The notes below the pieces were generated by a model. That model was not told the origin of the DNA. It was given only the letters and a program-made list of their open reading frames with translations, and searched no databases. A DNA stretch of 64,000 bases from a virus: positions 28,393-92,392 of the IMG/VR virus record IMGVR_UViG_3300021420_000022; one strand, 5' to 3'. The number at the start of each line of letters is the position of its first letter. The first letter of the stretch is position 1. Below, piece by piece: positions 50,397-57,629 of this stretch. Both the position numbers and the translations under genes were made by a program.

Positions 50397-50632
50397 ACTG
50401 GATATTGCTCAGCCGTCATTTATTTTTTCTGGCCGTGATCTTGGATGCGGTCGCGTTCGGACTCTGGTACGGGGTCAATTACTACGGACCTCGAATCGCC
50501 AAGAAACAGCTCGCCCGAATGAGCGGCATCGGGAACTGCAAGCGGTGGAGGATCAATCGCGGTAAGGTCTGCGCGTGCGGCAAGCATATTACCGTGCGTT
50601 CTGTCAACGGCGTACCGCTGGGAGAAAACTGA
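50393..50632 (+). CDS. membrane protein with zinc-like tail
   Basis: 79 residues. One membrane span LFFLAVILDAVAFGLWYGV, then NCKRWRINRGKVCACG. ATGA-coupled at both ends. Confidence 0.6.
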   Translation: MNWILLSRHLFFLAVILDAVAFGLWYGVNYYGPRIAKKQLARMSGIGNCKRWRINRGKVCACGKHITVRSVNGVPLGEN

Positions 50633-51603
50633 TGGACTTAATCATTTATCATAACGGTTGCCCTGACGGGTTTTGCGCGGCCTACGTGGCGAAGCAACGC
50701 TATCCCGAAGCGCAGTTGATGGCTCGTGATCACGGCCTAGAGCCGCCCTATGACGAAGTAAAGGGCAAAGATGTTTTGGTTGTAGACTTTAGTTGGAGAA
50801 CTCGTGAACAGAATCTGGAACTTGCTGAACTCTCGAAGTCATTTCGCATTCTAGATCACCACAAAACTGCTCAAGCCACTCTGGAGGGACTCGGTTTTGC
50901 CACGTTCGATATGACGCGCAGCGGTGCCGGTCTCGCGTGGGATTATCTTTTCGGCAAAGACGCGCATGAGAAAATCGGCAGCATGTATATCCCGCCGTCT
51001 CCGCGTCGATGGTTCGTCGATTACGTTGAGGATCGGGACTTGTGGCGGAACAACGGTCAGGGAACTCTGCCGAACAGCAAAGCTGTCAACGCCTACATCA
51101 TGACATTGCCATTCACGCTCGAAGCTTGGGAAGAATTAAAGTGGATAGACACGGAGACCGCAGCTCGCCTTGGAACGGGAGCGTTGGCGCACGTCGCTCA
51201 TTACGTGCGTGAGGGCGTTAAGCAAGCGCAAACAGGCGACTTATTTTTTGTCGACGCCGTCGGATTCGTTCACAAATACACCGTGCGAATTGTGAACGCG
51301 CTCTACATGAACATCAGCGAACTCGCCGGAGCTCTTAGCGAAGAGCAAGGTATCGACATCGGCATGGGTTGGTTTGAACGCGGCGACGGACGGATGCAAT
51401 TCAGTTTGCGGAACCATACCGGCGCGGTCGACGTAAGTCAGATAGCGCAAGCAAAAGGTGGCGGCGGCCATAAAGCAGCAGCCGGGTTTACGCTGAGTAT
51501 TGATGAGGGTCGAATGCTGATCGACGCAATTCTCGGTCGCAAAAGTACGGACTCAGATAAAGTTTTCTATGCACCAATGAAAGTGCTTGACAAACAGAAT
51601 TAA
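50632..51603 (+). CDS. DHH/DHHA1 phosphoesterase
   Basis: 323 residues. DHH-family motifs: YHNGCPDGFCAAYVA (I), VLVVDFSWR (II), ILDHHKTA (III) and GYV-type VDYVEDRDLW (IV); DHHA1 ends with KGGGGHKAAAGF. Such proteins degrade short oligonucleotides or cyclic dinucleotide products (NrnA-like). Could recycle nucleotides or remove host signalling molecules. Confidence 0.85.
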   Translation: MDLIIYHNGCPDGFCAAYVAKQRYPEAQLMARDHGLEPPYDEVKGKDVLVVDFSWRTREQNLELAELSKSFRILDHHKTAQATLEGLGFATFDMTRSGAGLAWDYLFGKDAHEKIGSMYIPPSPRRWFVDYVEDRDLWRNNGQGTLPNSKAVNAYIMTLPFTLEAWEELKWIDTETAARLGTGALAHVAHYVREGVKQAQTGDLFFVDAVGFVHKYTVRIVNALYMNISELAGALSEEQGIDIGMGWFERGDGRMQFSLRNHTGAVDVSQIAQAKGGGGHKAAAGFTLSIDEGRMLIDAILGRKSTDSDKVFYAPMKVLDKQN

Positions 51604-51615
51604 TTATGGTAGGGT
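51587..51615 (+). promoter_or_regulatory. promoter giving a nearly leaderless mRNA
   Basis: TTGACA (51587-51592), 17-base spacer, TAGGGT (51610-51615). The ATG is at 51622, so initiation of transcription would fall at or next to it. Confidence 0.75.
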
Positions 51616-51621
51616 GACGGT

Positions 51622-51798
51622 ATGAAACTTCACATTGATGTTGCGGAGCACGGCACAGCAATTACCGTCAGTGAGATGCGTAAACTCCTCGCCCGTACGC
51701 TCTCGAAACTGAAGGGCGAAAACAACGTGACGTTTTCTTTCCACTGTCAGGTTGAACTCAAAGATCGTGACATCCTTCAACCACCGGTCGAATCATGA
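51622..51798 (+). CDS. small protein, probably leaderless
   Basis: 58 residues, MKLHIDVAEHGTAITVSEM. ATG seven bases after the -10 box, with no ribosome site. Stop overlaps the next start (ATGA). Confidence 0.65.
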   Translation: MKLHIDVAEHGTAITVSEMRKLLARTLSKLKGENNVTFSFHCQVELKDRDILQPPVES

Positions 51799-51980
51799 GA
51801 ATCGCTATCGAAATGCCGAGCGGTGCGCAGTCGAAAGGGTACGAACGTGGTAAAGATTGGGAAGTCTGGTTTGAAAAAGTCTTTGCAGAAGTGAAACGTC
51901 TCGCTCTTTTCGACACTAGCGTTATCGCCGAGGAGATCGGGATCGAGGTACGTCGAGAAATTTACAGAAAGGAAAGTTGA
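51795..51980 (+). CDS. small hypothetical protein
   Basis: 61 residues, MRIAIEMPSGAQSKGYERGK, helical C-terminus. Coupled on both sides. Confidence 0.6.
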   Translation: MRIAIEMPSGAQSKGYERGKDWEVWFEKVFAEVKRLALFDTSVIAEEIGIEVRREIYRKES

Positions 51981-52267
51981 TGAAAACGCATTTGACAGAA
52001 GAGGAAGCACGGCACAGCAAGTTGACGGTCGATCCGCTGAAGTATCGCGGTGTGTTCGACTATCCCCAGAACCAGAGCGCTAACTTGTTGGGCGCGTCTG
52101 GGACGGGCTCTTCGTTGCACGTTACGCGATTCATGGGTTGGACGGGTCGCGGCAGTAGCACACGATATTCCGGCGAACCATCAACGGCAAGTATTCTCGA
52201 TCAGAAAGCAGCATGGATGTCGGAATGGCTGCAGAAGGGACAGTATGCAGGAAGCCGTCAGCAATAA
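51980..52267 (+). CDS. hypothetical protein
   Basis: 95 residues, MKTHLTEEEARHSKLTVDPL, Gly/Ser-rich middle. GGAAAG upstream. Not recognised. Confidence 0.55.
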   Translation: MKTHLTEEEARHSKLTVDPLKYRGVFDYPQNQSANLLGASGTGSSLHVTRFMGWTGRGSSTRYSGEPSTASILDQKAAWMSEWLQKGQYAGSRQQ

Positions 52268-52388
52268 GAAAAAGCGCTCGTACGAACGCAAGAACGAGCG
52301 CAGCGCGGAGCAGCAGCACGAGCAGCGGCACGCGAAAAATGCAGCTAGGCCCAAACAAACGTTTGTGGCCGGAAAGTGGGTGCGGTAA
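52245..52388 (+). CDS. small very basic protein
   Basis: 47 residues, MQEAVSNKKKRSYERKNERS, about a third Lys/Arg. AAGGGA upstream; stop overlaps the next start (TAATG). Possible nucleic-acid binder. Confidence 0.5.
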   Translation: MQEAVSNKKKRSYERKNERSAEQQHEQRHAKNAARPKQTFVAGKWVR

Positions 52389-52612
52389 TGGCAGAACTGA
52401 GCAAGACAGCAAAGCAAAGCATGGTGAAGGAAGTTAAGAAGGCCGAAGTCGAAACTCCCGAAGTGTCTATCCGAAAACTTCGCAATGACTCGGCTGCGGG
52501 TTTGTACGTCCCCAGCCACCGTATCAAAGTGCTGTTGGACGCCTACGATGCGGCGATTGATAAAATTGAACTACTCGAAAACGAATTGCTCGAAGTGGGC
52601 GAAGGAGAATAG
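52388..52612 (+). CDS. small hypothetical protein
   Basis: 74 residues, MAELSKTAKQSMVKEVKKAE, ends in a helix IDKIELLENELLEVGEGE. TAATG-coupled. Confidence 0.55.
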   Translation: MAELSKTAKQSMVKEVKKAEVETPEVSIRKLRNDSAAGLYVPSHRIKVLLDAYDAAIDKIELLENELLEVGEGE

Positions 52613-52613
52613 C

Positions 52614-53000
52614 ATGAGACCTTTCGTAATTGTATTCGCGTTGACGTTGCTCATCGGCGGAACTTTTCAGCTCGGGAGAGCTGCCGGTCGTGAGGATCGG
52701 ACTCAGAACGGCCCGGTTCAGGTAGTTTCTACCGACGAGAGCGATCAGGATATTCAAGCTGCCCTCGATGATTTCGAAAAATTCGTCGAAGAGCATGAAG
52801 AGGACATAGATTACGTCGCTATCGGTCGAGAAACTCCGGATGACCCGTGGTTCGCTCGCCTTTACAAAGTGAAAGATGATAACTCGGCCATCGGCTGGAA
52901 CGACGAGGGGTTCCCGACGGCCACAAGCGTTGTTGCCGCCATCGAGAAGAATTTCCTGACGCATCCGGACGGCCACGACGAGACGTACGACGGAAAGTAA
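52614..53000 (+). CDS. exported or membrane-anchored acidic protein
   Basis: 128 residues. N-terminal signal or anchor FVIVFALTLLIGGTFQLG then an acidic soluble domain (ALDDFEKFVEEHEEDIDYV). GAAGGAG upstream. Confidence 0.6.
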   Translation: MRPFVIVFALTLLIGGTFQLGRAAGREDRTQNGPVQVVSTDESDQDIQAALDDFEKFVEEHEEDIDYVAIGRETPDDPWFARLYKVKDDNSAIGWNDEGFPTATSVVAAIEKNFLTHPDGHDETYDGK

Positions 53001-53001
53001 A

Positions 53002-53151
53002 ATGAAACGGCTCTGTGTGTTCTACAAGAACGCGGCACCTTACGCAGGCAAGCGCATAGACTGGATTGTCTGCAAAAGATGCCGCGCAGAGCTTCTCAAA
53101 GGGTGTCCGCCTCGGGTGTTGATGGCCGAAGGGTGCCCGAAGAAAAAATGA
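53002..53151 (+). CDS. small Cys-rich protein
   Basis: 49 residues, MKRLCVFYKNAAPYAGKRID, then VCKRCRAELLKGC and EGC: zinc site likely. ATGA-coupled to the next gene. Confidence 0.55.
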   Translation: MKRLCVFYKNAAPYAGKRIDWIVCKRCRAELLKGCPPRVLMAEGCPKKK

Positions 53152-53318
53152 AGATTCGGCACAATGACGGCGAGTGCGACGGCGAGATCGTAATGATTAA
53201 CGAAACCTACGGCAAAAGTAAGCCTCAGATCGAATTTGAGTGCTCGAAGTGCCATCAGCATGTCGGCAACTTGCCGGATTGCAAAGCGGAAGACGACTTG
53301 GAGGATTTGTTCGAATGA
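53148..53318 (+). CDS. small zinc-site protein
   Basis: 56 residues, MKIRHNDGECDGEIVMINET, ECSKCHQHVGNLPDC. Coupled at both ends. Confidence 0.6.
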   Translation: MKIRHNDGECDGEIVMINETYGKSKPQIEFECSKCHQHVGNLPDCKAEDDLEDLFE

Positions 53319-53476
53319 GTATTTTTAGTCTTATCTGGCAGGGCATCTGGACCGGCATAGGCGTCGAGCTGACCTTGTTCGTGCTTTGGGTCATCTGGAG
53401 AGCGGCGCACTCGAAGTACATTTCAAAGTTGCACCCGGAGCACTGGCTGCATGCCATAGGGGAGTACTTCGAATGA
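53315..53476 (+). CDS. small membrane protein
   Basis: 53 residues, span SLIWQGIWTGIGVELTLFVL then WRAAHSKYISKLHPEHW. Just upstream of the endolysin, so a holin or pinholin role is possible. Confidence 0.6.
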   Translation: MSIFSLIWQGIWTGIGVELTLFVLWVIWRAAHSKYISKLHPEHWLHAIGEYFE

Positions 53477-53550
53477 GTGCTTATGTTCGGTGGCATGTAA
53501 ATCGAGGAATTGTAAAAGAGGGATGCGCTCTATGCCAACACCAGAAATGA
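53473..53550 (+). CDS. 25-residue peptide
   Basis: MSAYVRWHVNRGIVKEGC followed by ALCQHQK. Coupled by ATGA to the previous gene and overlaps the endolysin start. Supported by packing only. Confidence 0.4.
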   Translation: MSAYVRWHVNRGIVKEGCALCQHQK

Positions 53551-53972
53551 AGTATTCGCAAACCGGCATTGCCTTGACAGAAGATTTCGAGGGTCTTCGG
53601 CTTGTCGCCTATCAAGATCAAGTAGGACGTTGGTCTTTGGGGTATGGGCACACCGCAGGCGTTAAACCCGGTGATTGCTGCACACGAGAGCAAGCCGAAG
53701 CAATGCTCCATGCGGACATCGCGTGGGCTGAGGCTTTCGTCAACCATATCGTGACGGTGACATTGACGCAGGGCGAATTCGACGCGCTGGTCGACTTCAC
53801 GTTTAATCTCGGCTCCGGCAATTTCCAGTCGAGCACGCTGCTGAAGCTGGTCAACGAAGGCGACATGGAAGACGCGGCCAAGCAGTTTGAGCAGTGGGAT
53901 CATGCAGGCGGTCAGGTTGTCGCCGGGCTGTTACGTCGGCGGCAAGCAGAAGAGCAGGAGTTTAAATCGTGA
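53532..53972 (+). CDS. GH24 lysozyme endolysin
   Basis: 146 residues from the ATG at 53532 (GAGGGA upstream). T4-lysozyme family: catalytic Glu20 in TEDFEGLRL, Asp29 in YQD, Ser35 at the usual Thr, GYGHT, then ALVDFTFNLGSGNF and GLLRRRQAEEQ. No signal peptide, so a holin is needed for export. It cuts the glycan backbone of peptidoglycan. Confidence 0.93.
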   Translation: MPTPEMKYSQTGIALTEDFEGLRLVAYQDQVGRWSLGYGHTAGVKPGDCCTREQAEAMLHADIAWAEAFVNHIVTVTLTQGEFDALVDFTFNLGSGNFQSSTLLKLVNEGDMEDAAKQFEQWDHAGGQVVAGLLRRRQAEEQEFKS

Positions 53973-54103
53973 GCTTCGACCCGCAAGAAGTTTTTGACGT
54001 GTTCAACGGGAAGCCGACTCGGCTGCTATTGAGGCATACGGTGAATACGCTCCCGACAAATTTCGATCCCGAATCCGGAGTCGGTCGAATGTTTTGTTTG
54101 TGA
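53969..54103 (+). CDS. small hypothetical protein
   Basis: 44 residues from GTG at 53969 overlapping the endolysin stop (GTGA): VSFDPQEVFDVFNGKPTRLL. Starts like the 36-residue membrane peptide at 63654 (VSHFDPQSF). Confidence 0.5.
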   Translation: MSFDPQEVFDVFNGKPTRLLLRHTVNTLPTNFDPESGVGRMFCL

Positions 54104-54126
54104 AAGTAAAATCAATGCACGATTGA

Positions 54127-54418
54127 TTGTACTCAGACGGAAAACAAAGGAGATACAAAAATGAAGATTCTTACGGTAGTTTCTTTATCGTTTCTGTTAT
54201 TGGGGTGCTCCACTGCTACCCAGAAGGCCATTCGTAAGTCGATAGAGAATTGCACGCCCGGTTTGGTATGCGGAGCACCCGCCCCCAACGTGCCGGATTG
54301 TAAAGCCGAGCCGAATAAACCGCAGTGCAAGCACGGCGATGAGCCGACGAAGACAGGGACGCCGGAGAAATAGTGCAATCAAGAGCGTATTCGTTGTACT
54401 CGGAACGCAAACAAAGGA
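54127..54418 (+). repeat. 25-base direct repeats flanking the lipoprotein gene
   Basis: Copies at 54127-54151 and 54394-54418 share TTGTACTC and CAAAGGA with 21 of 25 positions equal, each just upstream of a start codon. They may be duplicated leaders. Confidence 0.6.
54161..54373 (+). CDS. small outer-membrane lipoprotein, o-spanin candidate
   Basis: 70 residues. Signal MKILTVVSLSFLLLGC with lipobox LLGC; mature part Pro- and Cys-containing and polar. Following the endolysin, it is a good candidate for the outer-membrane spanin or a superinfection-exclusion lipoprotein. AAAGGAG upstream. Confidence 0.6.
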   Translation: MKILTVVSLSFLLLGCSTATQKAIRKSIENCTPGLVCGAPAPNVPDCKAEPNKPQCKHGDEPTKTGTPEK

Positions 54419-54423
54419 TTTAG

Positions 54424-54777
54424 ATGAGCGAGCAAGTTGCGAAGTGGCGGCAGAAACATCCAGAACAAGCGGCCTTGCAAGGAATCCGACAGGGAGCAAA
54501 AGAGCGGGGTCTTTCATACACGATCACGATGAAGAATCTCCCGAAAGTGCCGAAGTTCTGTCCCGTGTTTCCGTGGATTAGGTTAAAATGGCACAAGAAC
54601 GAAGGGAGTAAACAACGACACGATGATTCGCCATCGTTAGATCGCATTCATAATCGGCAGGGCTACAAACCAAGAAATGTGCGATGGGTTTCTTGGAGAG
54701 CAAACTCATTGAGAAATGACGCTTCGTTTCGAGAGCTAGAAGCACTTTTCAAAGATGCAAGGCGGCTCAAAAAGTAA
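54424..54777 (+). CDS. phage HNH endonuclease
   Basis: 117 residues. PSLDRIHNRQGYKPRNVRWV with SWRANSLRNDAS is the conserved stretch of small phage HNH proteins; the first catalytic part lies in the CPVFPWIRLKWHK segment. Start AAGGA-preceded within the second copy of the flanking repeat. Probably a mobile homing gene. Confidence 0.75.
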   Translation: MSEQVAKWRQKHPEQAALQGIRQGAKERGLSYTITMKNLPKVPKFCPVFPWIRLKWHKNEGSKQRHDDSPSLDRIHNRQGYKPRNVRWVSWRANSLRNDASFRELEALFKDARRLKK

Positions 54778-54811
54778 AACGAACACGCAGTTGATTTTAC
54801 CCGGAGGGGAC

Positions 54812-55228
54812 GTGAAGAACGATAAGCAGGCCGCCTTCGATCAGTGGGTGCAAAGGCTAGAGGCCCGTTGCAACTTTCCGTCGCTGCGCCTGACCGTTGA
54901 CTGCTCGTCCGATTTTGAGCGGCCTTTGACGGAGGAGGAGCACCGGATTATTCGGGCCAACATCAAATCGTACGAGACCCAGTTTCGCGGCAAGAAATTG
55001 TGCTCGGCCTGCCGGTATCCTCTGGAGGACGACGCCGGGTTCTGCACTGCCGAGTACGGTCCGTGCTGCTGGTTGTGCCATATAATGGACAACGCGCTGC
55101 GCCAGACTACCCGAGGGCACTTTTTCGGAACGGTCTTCGAGTGGTTTAACACGGCGCACAAGCAGTGGCAGGCCGACGAGGAAAAAGCCAAGAAAATTAA
55201 GGATCACGAGGACGGTAAAATCTGGTAA
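54812..55228 (+). CDS. zinc-site hypothetical protein
   Basis: 138 residues from GTG at 54812, directly after GGAGGGG. KLCSACRYPLEDDAGFC and CCWLCH form a metal site. The upstream in-frame extension lies inside the HNH gene and is unlikely to be used. Confidence 0.6.
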   Translation: MKNDKQAAFDQWVQRLEARCNFPSLRLTVDCSSDFERPLTEEEHRIIRANIKSYETQFRGKKLCSACRYPLEDDAGFCTAEYGPCCWLCHIMDNALRQTTRGHFFGTVFEWFNTAHKQWQADEEKAKKIKDHEDGKIW

Positions 55229-55458
55229 TGGGGGAAGAAATGATCACTACTGGCGAATGCAAGTTGTTTCCGACTAAGCTAGGATTTCCAGACAAGGATG
55301 CGGCGCTGACGTTCGCGTTTCGGCTCATGTTCTCCCCGAGGCCGCCTACGGACACGAACTCGCTGTATGTTTACCGCTGCCCGTCGTGTGGGCTCGTTCA
55401 CTTGACGAAGAAATACCAAGACGCGAATTGTGAGGCAGTCTATGGGATCGCGGGTTAA
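55228..55458 (+). CDS. small zinc-site protein
   Basis: 76 residues, TAATG-coupled; an ATG at 55240 behind GGGGGAAG is an alternative. YRCPSCGLVHLTKKYQD is the recognisable part. Confidence 0.6.
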   Translation: MGEEMITTGECKLFPTKLGFPDKDAALTFAFRLMFSPRPPTDTNSLYVYRCPSCGLVHLTKKYQDANCEAVYGIAG

Positions 55459-55579
55459 GCGATCCGGAGCAGCGCTTTTATTCTGGATTTTGTACATCAA
55501 GGTTCGGAATCTGGTGCTCTACCCGTATTGTTGGTTGATTTGGAAACGAATACATGCGCATCACGTGGAACGAAAATGA
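55442..55579 (+). CDS. small membrane protein
   Basis: 45 residues, hydrophobic stretch ALLFWILYIKVRNLVLYPY with basic ends. Overlaps both neighbours by 17-26 bases. Confidence 0.5.
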   Translation: MGSRVKRSGAALLFWILYIKVRNLVLYPYCWLIWKRIHAHHVERK

Positions 55580-56162
55580 AAACCGCTTCGAAGCGCAGTT
55601 TAGCAAAGGCGACCAGTGGCGAAATGAGCAGCAACTTGCTTCGTCCGCTGGATTCCATACTGACGGCGCTCCGGCGTGGTGCTGGTTCACGGCGAAAGCT
55701 GCAGTTCTCACGAAACTCAAGGATAAAGTTGCAGCCGATAAATTACCAATTTCGCTTAGCGTCACCCGCTCGGCTCTCGACGCCTACAATCGTTTACGAG
55801 AAGCCGAAGAACAAGTCGAAGAACTCAAAAAGTACGCCAAAGAGCAAAAGAAACTTCAAAAGAAAGCGCAGGAACGCGTCCGTATCGAAGCTGACGGCGG
55901 CGATGATTCGGGATATACATCGAGCCATTACCACCCAGTTCCCGCCTATTGGGAGGGGAAGCAAGAAATTACGCGGGCTGATCTGCCCGCCGACGTTATG
56001 GCACGACTTGATAAGCGCGAACCCATTCCCCAACGGAGAGCGGAGCCGATAGGAAAATGCAGAGTCTGTGGAGATGCAACGTATGATCCGGACGAATTTG
56101 ATTTTTGTCTCTGGTGCAGCGGACGCGGTGAAGAACAATTTCTCGATGAATTATTGTCTTGA
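55554..56162 (+). CDS. coiled-coil protein with zinc ribbon
   Basis: 202 residues. The start RITWNENENRFEAQFSKGD resembles the short domain before SNF2-like phage helicases; then a coiled coil REAEEQVEELKKYAKEQK and a C-terminal zinc ribbon GKCRVCGDATYDPDEF with CLWC. No helicase follows, so it may be a stand-alone part. Confidence 0.6.
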   Translation: MRITWNENENRFEAQFSKGDQWRNEQQLASSAGFHTDGAPAWCWFTAKAAVLTKLKDKVAADKLPISLSVTRSALDAYNRLREAEEQVEELKKYAKEQKKLQKKAQERVRIEADGGDDSGYTSSHYHPVPAYWEGKQEITRADLPADVMARLDKREPIPQRRAEPIGKCRVCGDATYDPDEFDFCLWCSGRGEEQFLDELLS

Positions 56163-56187
56163 CAAGCTTTTCGAATTTTGCTAGTCT
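56159..56187 (+). promoter_or_regulatory. promoter upstream of the HNH-tmRNA pair
   Basis: TTGACA (56159-56164), 17-base spacer, TAGTCT (56182-56187). The 50-base leader contains a GTCGG/CCGAC stem around 56209-56231 and then GGAGG. It would transcribe the HNH gene and the tmRNA together. Confidence 0.85.
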
Positions 56188-56242
56188 GAAGTTGTAAGCA
56201 TCTCTTGTCGGGCTCCTATCGGAACCGACTGGTGGAGGCGTA

Positions 56243-56605
56243 ATGCACGGAAAGCTTTATTATGACCAGCGCAAATCACTCGGCTTATGCCCACGATGCG
56301 GAAATTCAGTTGACGGTCGAGTGATTTGCCTTCCGTGTCTTGCAAAGCAAAAGTTGTCTAAGTTAGACCTATCACCCGAGGAAACCGAAAAAGCGAGAAC
56401 CTCCTTTCTGAATTTTGACGGAACATGTCAATGCTGCGGTTCGAGTGATCCCGGTGGAAAGAAGGGTTGGTGTATTGACCACGATCACATTCGAAGAGTT
56501 TTTCGAGGAATCATATGCCAACACTGTAACATAATGCTAGGTCGGGCTCACGATCAAATTGAATGGCTCTTCGCGGGCATCAAATATTTGAGAAAATTTT
56601 TATGA
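56243..56605 (+). CDS. endonuclease VII-type HNH protein
   Basis: 120 residues. Two zinc knuckles (LCPRCGNSVDGRVIC and CQCCGSSD) and the core IDHDHIRRVFRGIICQHC with LGRAHDQIEW. Intact. It ends 5 bases before the first paired base of the tmRNA acceptor piece, an arrangement suggestive of a homing gene that travels with the RNA gene. Confidence 0.8.
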   Translation: MHGKLYYDQRKSLGLCPRCGNSVDGRVICLPCLAKQKLSKLDLSPEETEKARTSFLNFDGTCQCCGSSDPGGKKGWCIDHDHIRRVFRGIICQHCNIMLGRAHDQIEWLFAGIKYLRKFL

Positions 56606-56610
56606 GTTAC

Positions 56611-56932
56611 GCACGTCAATGTCTCATGGTCACTCACGCGGACGCGGGTTCGATCCCCGCTAGGTCCACCAATCCTATCACGGCCTTGTTAATTCACATG
56701 GCCGAGATAACTTCTGCGGGCCTAAATTGGTTTCGACGGGTGAGATTGATGGTGGGAAGCTCGTGCCGTAAGTGGACACTGTCGATATCAGTGTACCAAA
56801 CTAAAAATGCCATGCGAATGCTGGCGAAGGCTGTAAGCTTTGTGAAGTCGCTGTTCACCATGCCGAATTTTGGTATGGAAGCAGCCGCTTCCATGGCCTA
56901 GAGCCGGGAGGGGCTGTCCGAAAGATGGCCCC
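56611..56932 (+). ncRNA. ssrA: circularly permuted (two-piece) tmRNA
   Basis: Order is 3' half, spacer, 5' half. Acceptor piece: GGACGCGGGTTCGATCCCCG (T arm 56644-56660), acceptor strand TAGGTCC (56661-56667), A, CCA (56669-56671). Spacer 56672-56717. Coding piece: GGGCCTA (56718-56724) pairs with TAGGTCC over 7 bp, then the tmRNA hallmark GGTTTCGACGG (56729-56739). P2 pairings between pieces: GTGAG (56740-56744) with CTCAC (56633-56637), TTGA with TCAA (56616-56619), CGTGC (56762-56766) with GCACG (56611-56615). Hairpin ACACTG/CAGTGT (56776-56794). Tag frame starts at GCC 56809 and stops TAG 56901; about 30 residues, AMRMLAKAVSFVKSLF to AAASMA. Final 9-bp hairpin 56910-56932 with CGAAA loop. 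Tags elsewhere are usually 8-15 residues and end in LAA or VAA, so the long cationic tag is odd. Confidence 0.87.
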
Positions 56933-56958
56933 TTCACTTTCAAAAATAGGAGACGACA

Positions 56959-57339
56959 ATGGCAGTGAAAAAGAAGGGCAAGAAAAAGAGCAGGAAATCA
57001 CCGAAGAAAGTAACAGGAGAGAAAATGATCAAGCTGACTGACAAGAACGGCGAGGCACTCAACCTGCTCGCGACTCGGGCGTCTGATGAATCGCATTACG
57101 CTACGCGGAGTGCGATCCGTAAGGCCCTGGACGAAACCGTAGAGTACAACGGCGGCGGATATTCTCAGATTACCCGCGAGCCGCTTGTCGAACTTCAGAT
57201 CCGACGAAATGACCGCGACGATGTCACCTACACTGAGTCGCTGACGGTCGGCGTCATATTCAAGCGCGGGATTCTTCAGTTCGGCTGCCACACTTTCAAC
57301 CGGGCGACCTCGAAGCAGATCGTTCAATGGGCGCGATGA
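56959..57339 (+). CDS. basic-tailed hypothetical protein
   Basis: 126 residues. Lys-rich start MAVKKKGKKKSRKSPKKVTG, then a compact domain (EKMIKLTDKNGEALNLLATR). GGAGACGAC upstream. Lies between the tmRNA and its partial copy. Confidence 0.65.
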   Translation: MAVKKKGKKKSRKSPKKVTGEKMIKLTDKNGEALNLLATRASDESHYATRSAIRKALDETVEYNGGGYSQITREPLVELQIRRNDRDDVTYTESLTVGVIFKRGILQFGCHTFNRATSKQIVQWAR

Positions 57340-57503
57340 TCGGCAAGACACAGGAAGACATCATTCGCGTTCGGGAATTGCTGGGACCGGTCAACGATCT
57401 TGTGCCGGACTCGGTAATTATTGATGGTGGGAAGCTCGTGCCGAGAATGGACACCTCGTATAAAAGCGTACCAAACCACAAAAGCCAAGTCTATTCTGGC
57501 TAA
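57336..57503 (+). CDS. small protein overlapping the tmRNA-like copy
   Basis: 55 residues, MIGKTQEDIIRVRELLGPVN then IIDGGKLVP. ATGA-coupled to the previous gene. From 57420 on, its codons are the tmRNA-like repeat read in a different frame; the tmRNA itself would read IDGGKLVP and stop there. It may be the source or the victim of the duplication. Confidence 0.5.
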   Translation: MIGKTQEDIIRVRELLGPVNDLVPDSVIIDGGKLVPRMDTSYKSVPNHKSQVYSG

Positions 57504-57607
57504 GGTGGCTAGCTTCTTGAAGTCGCTGGTTCCTGCTCTCCCGAGCATGGACTTCGCGCCTCAGGCGGCCTAGTCGCTGGGTGGGGTCGCCCGAAAGGTG
57601 GCCCCAC
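57420..57607 (+). other. diverged tandem copy of the tmRNA coding segment
   Basis: Matches the tmRNA from ATTGATGGTGGGAAGCTCGT onward: conserved 24-base block, TGGACAC, GTACCAAAC, an equivalent tag frame (GCC at 57484, TAG at 57571-57573; AKSILAKVASFLKSLVPALP then MDFAPQAA) and a terminal hairpin of 11 bp (57581-57607) with the same CGAAA loop and compensatory changes. It lacks the tRNA-like domain and the GGTTTCGAC box. Confidence 0.7.
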
Positions 57608-57629
57608 TTATTTCAAAAAGGAGAACTAG

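Noticed and set aside
56563-56901. 112-residue ORF across the tmRNA
   Set aside because: It reads straight through the CCA end, spacer and tRNA-like 5' half; only its last 30 codons, the tag, are likely translated.
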